A stretch of 64,000 nucleotides of DNA, taken from assembly GCF_030376615.1 (NCBI RefSeq), contig NZ_JARRAB010000004.1, positions 124,001 to 188,000 of the forward strand. The letters are read 5' to 3'. Position numbers and translations under genes: made by a program. Below, one piece after another: positions 62,970-64,000 of the stretch. How positions within the stretch are numbered: position 1 is the stretch's first letter; every line of letters starts with the position of its first letter. The stretch is from Pseudomonas sp. sp1636. GTDB taxonomy: Bacteria > Pseudomonadota > Gammaproteobacteria > Pseudomonadales > Pseudomonadaceae. The notes below the pieces were generated by a model that worked only from the letters and a program-made list of their open reading frames with translations, was not told the DNA's origin and ran no database searches.

Positions 62970-63788
62970 TCAGGCAATATCCTGAATCACCGCCGCGGCA
63001 GCCGCGACATTATGGGCCAGGTGCTGCGCATTGATGGTGCCGACGATCGCGCAGCTCGCGGCCGGGTGGGCAAAGATCAGCTCGAAGCTGGCGCGTACCG
63101 GATCTTCGCCCGGTTGCAGGCAGGCATGCCCGCTGGCCAGGGCTTTCTTGATCAGAATGCCTTTGCCGTGCTGCTCAGCGTAGTCCAGTACCGGCAGCTC
63201 GCTCTGTTCGTTGAGGTTGTAGGTGATCATCGCGCAGTCGCCTTGCTCGAGCGCCAGCAGGCCGCCCTCGACGGTTTTGCCGGAGAGGCCGAAACCGCGA
63301 ATCTTGCCTTCGCGCTTGAGCTCGGCGAGGGTCTCGTAGACGCCGCTGTCCTGCACAATGGCGACGTCGTTGCCGTCGGAGTGCACCAGCAGCAGGTCGA
63401 TAAAGTCGGTTTGCAGGCGCTTGAGGCTGCGCTCCACGGAGAAGCGCGTGTGCTCTGGGGAAAAATCGAAACTGGAGTGGCCGCCCTCGAACTCTTCGCC
63501 GACTTTGCTGACGATCACCCAGCGCTGGCGCTGGCCGCGCAACAGTGGGCCGAGGCGGCTTTCGCTGTTGCCGTAGGCGGGGGCGGTGTCGATCAGGTTG
63601 ATCCCCAGATCGAAGGCCTGGGCGAGCAACTCACGCACCGTCGCGTCGTCCGGGATGGTGAAGCCGTTGGGGTACTTGACGCCCTGGTCGCGGCCGATCT
63701 TCACCGTGCCGAGGCCCAGTGGCGAGATCAGCAGGTCGGTCGCGCCGAACGGGCGGTGCAGGTTATGCAGCGTGTGCAAGTTATGCAT
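62970..63788 (-). CDS. Aldo-keto reductase
   Basis: NAD(P)H-dependent oxidoreductase of 272 aa with a TIM barrel. The catalytic tetrad is complete: Asp67 and Tyr72 in IDTAPAYGNSE, Lys95 in VSKVGEE and His136 in LLVHSDG. The N-terminus has a short His-rich duplication (HNLHTLHNLH) from an 18-bp tandem repeat. The ATG shares its A with the TAA of the gene before it (TAATG), so translation is coupled. The substrate is unknown. A similar gene (PA4992) occupies this position in P. aeruginosa. Confidence 0.9.
   Translation of the reverse strand: MHNLHTLHNLHRPFGATDLLISPLGLGTVKIGRDQGVKYPNGFTIPDDATVRELLAQAFDLGINLIDTAPAYGNSESRLGPLLRGQRQRWVIVSKVGEEFEGGHSSFDFSPEHTRFSVERSLKRLQTDFIDLLLVHSDGNDVAIVQDSGVYETLAELKREGKIRGFGLSGKTVEGGLLALEQGDCAMITYNLNEQSELPVLDYAEQHGKGILIKKALASGHACLQPGEDPVRASFELIFAHPAASCAIVGTINAQHLAHNVAAAAAVIQDIA
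63756..63787. repeat. 18-bp tandem duplication at the aldo-keto reductase start
   Basis: GTGCAGGTTATGCA (63756-63769) and GTGCAAGTTATGCA (63774-63787) differ at one base and are 18 bp apart. The repeat duplicates the first six codons and puts two ATG-proximal His-Asn-Leu-His units at the N-terminus. Confidence 0.7.
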
Positions 63789-64000
63789 TAAAACAACTCC
63801 TCCCAGGCCGGGCGCGCGATGGCCGGGCGCGGCAGGGCGGGTAACGGCGCATGGCTGGCGGGTTGGATGCCGTCACGGTCGAGAGCCGCCAGCACGCGGT
63901 CGGCGAAGTCCGGGGCTAATGCCAGTTTAGTCGGCCAGCCGACCAGCAGCGGGCCTTGCTCGGCGAGAAAGGCGTTGTCCGGGCGGGTCAGGCCGGACTG
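63788..64000 (-). CDS. 3' end of a gene coupled to the aldo-keto reductase
   Basis: On the minus strand a frame is open from the window edge to a TAA at 63790-63788, giving 70 C-terminal residues. Visible features are GPLLVGWPTKLALAPDF, a helix (ADRVLAALDRDG) and a Pro-rich end closing in RPAWEELF. The stop overlaps the next ATG and an AGGAG ribosome site for that ATG lies inside this frame, so it is real coding sequence. The family cannot be named from this fragment. Confidence 0.7.
   Translation of the reverse strand, partial: QSGLTRPDNAFLAEQGPLLVGWPTKLALAPDFADRVLAALDRDGIQPASHAPLPALPRPAIARPAWEELF

Overview
The window is a GC-rich chromosomal segment of a Pseudomonas, probably from the P. 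aeruginosa/P. alcaligenes side of the genus. This rests on family-level protein resemblance and on gene order: gltBD-hemE, metY, selO, mscK-like, nhaP2, rlmJ-msrA-dipA, aceEF-glnE-ilvE, waaFCGP, msbA-hldE follow the order I remember from P. aeruginosa PAO1. No database search was possible. I see no rRNA, tRNA, CRISPR array, prophage, insertion sequence or replication origin.

Region 1 (1-9290, plus strand) is core metabolism: the 3' end of a SPOR-domain protein with a hexanucleotide repeat, glutamate synthase gltB-gltD, uroporphyrinogen decarboxylase hemE and a ParA/MinD-type ATPase. It ends at a perfect bidirectional terminator. Region 2 (9308-14443, minus) holds a tandem universal stress protein behind a likely Anr promoter, a hot-dog thioesterase, thioredoxin 2, O-acetylhomoserine sulfhydrylase and an SLC13/RCK_C anion transporter. 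The last two look like a sulfur module. A gene-free stretch (14444-14810) contains a MITE-like element with 14-bp inverted ends. Region 3 (14811-32497) carries an amino-acid racemase with a Thr/Cys catalytic pair, SelO, a giant mechanosensitive channel, a cation/H+ antiporter, an acyl-CoA dehydrogenase, a nitronate monooxygenase/MFS pair divergent from a LysR regulator, RlmJ, MsrA, the c-di-GMP phosphodiesterase DipA and an orphan exported protein. Region 4 (32611-41198) has aceE-aceF (minus) divergent from glnE-ilvE (plus), with two matching palindromes between them.

Region 5 (41258-61871) is a lipopolysaccharide core and export locus. It runs through heptosyltransferases WaaF and WaaC, glucosyltransferase WaaG, a run of kinase-fold proteins (WaaP and three more, five kinase domains in all), the core O-carbamoyltransferase, and an outer-core set: a GT4, a left-handed beta-helix acetyltransferase, an Ssg-like GT, a DUF6625-like GT and a GT2. 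Then come O-antigen ligase WaaL, a convergent sixth kinase-fold gene, the flippase MsbA, Mig-14-like and DnpA-like proteins, and HldE, which makes the ADP-heptose used by WaaC and WaaF. Most plus-strand genes here overlap by 1-14 nt, so the region probably behaves as translationally coupled operons.

Region 6 (61888-64000, minus) holds an uncharacterised protein with a Nudix-like signature, an aldo-keto reductase, and the 3' end of a further gene coupled to it.

The most unusual content is the LPS segment. Two of the kinase-fold proteins have lost the catalytic Asp. The outer-core cassette (51109-54404) combines an acetyltransferase with glycosyltransferases whose acceptors cannot be told from sequence. 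The mig-14/dnpA pair sits between msbA and hldE rather than where I recall it in PAO1.
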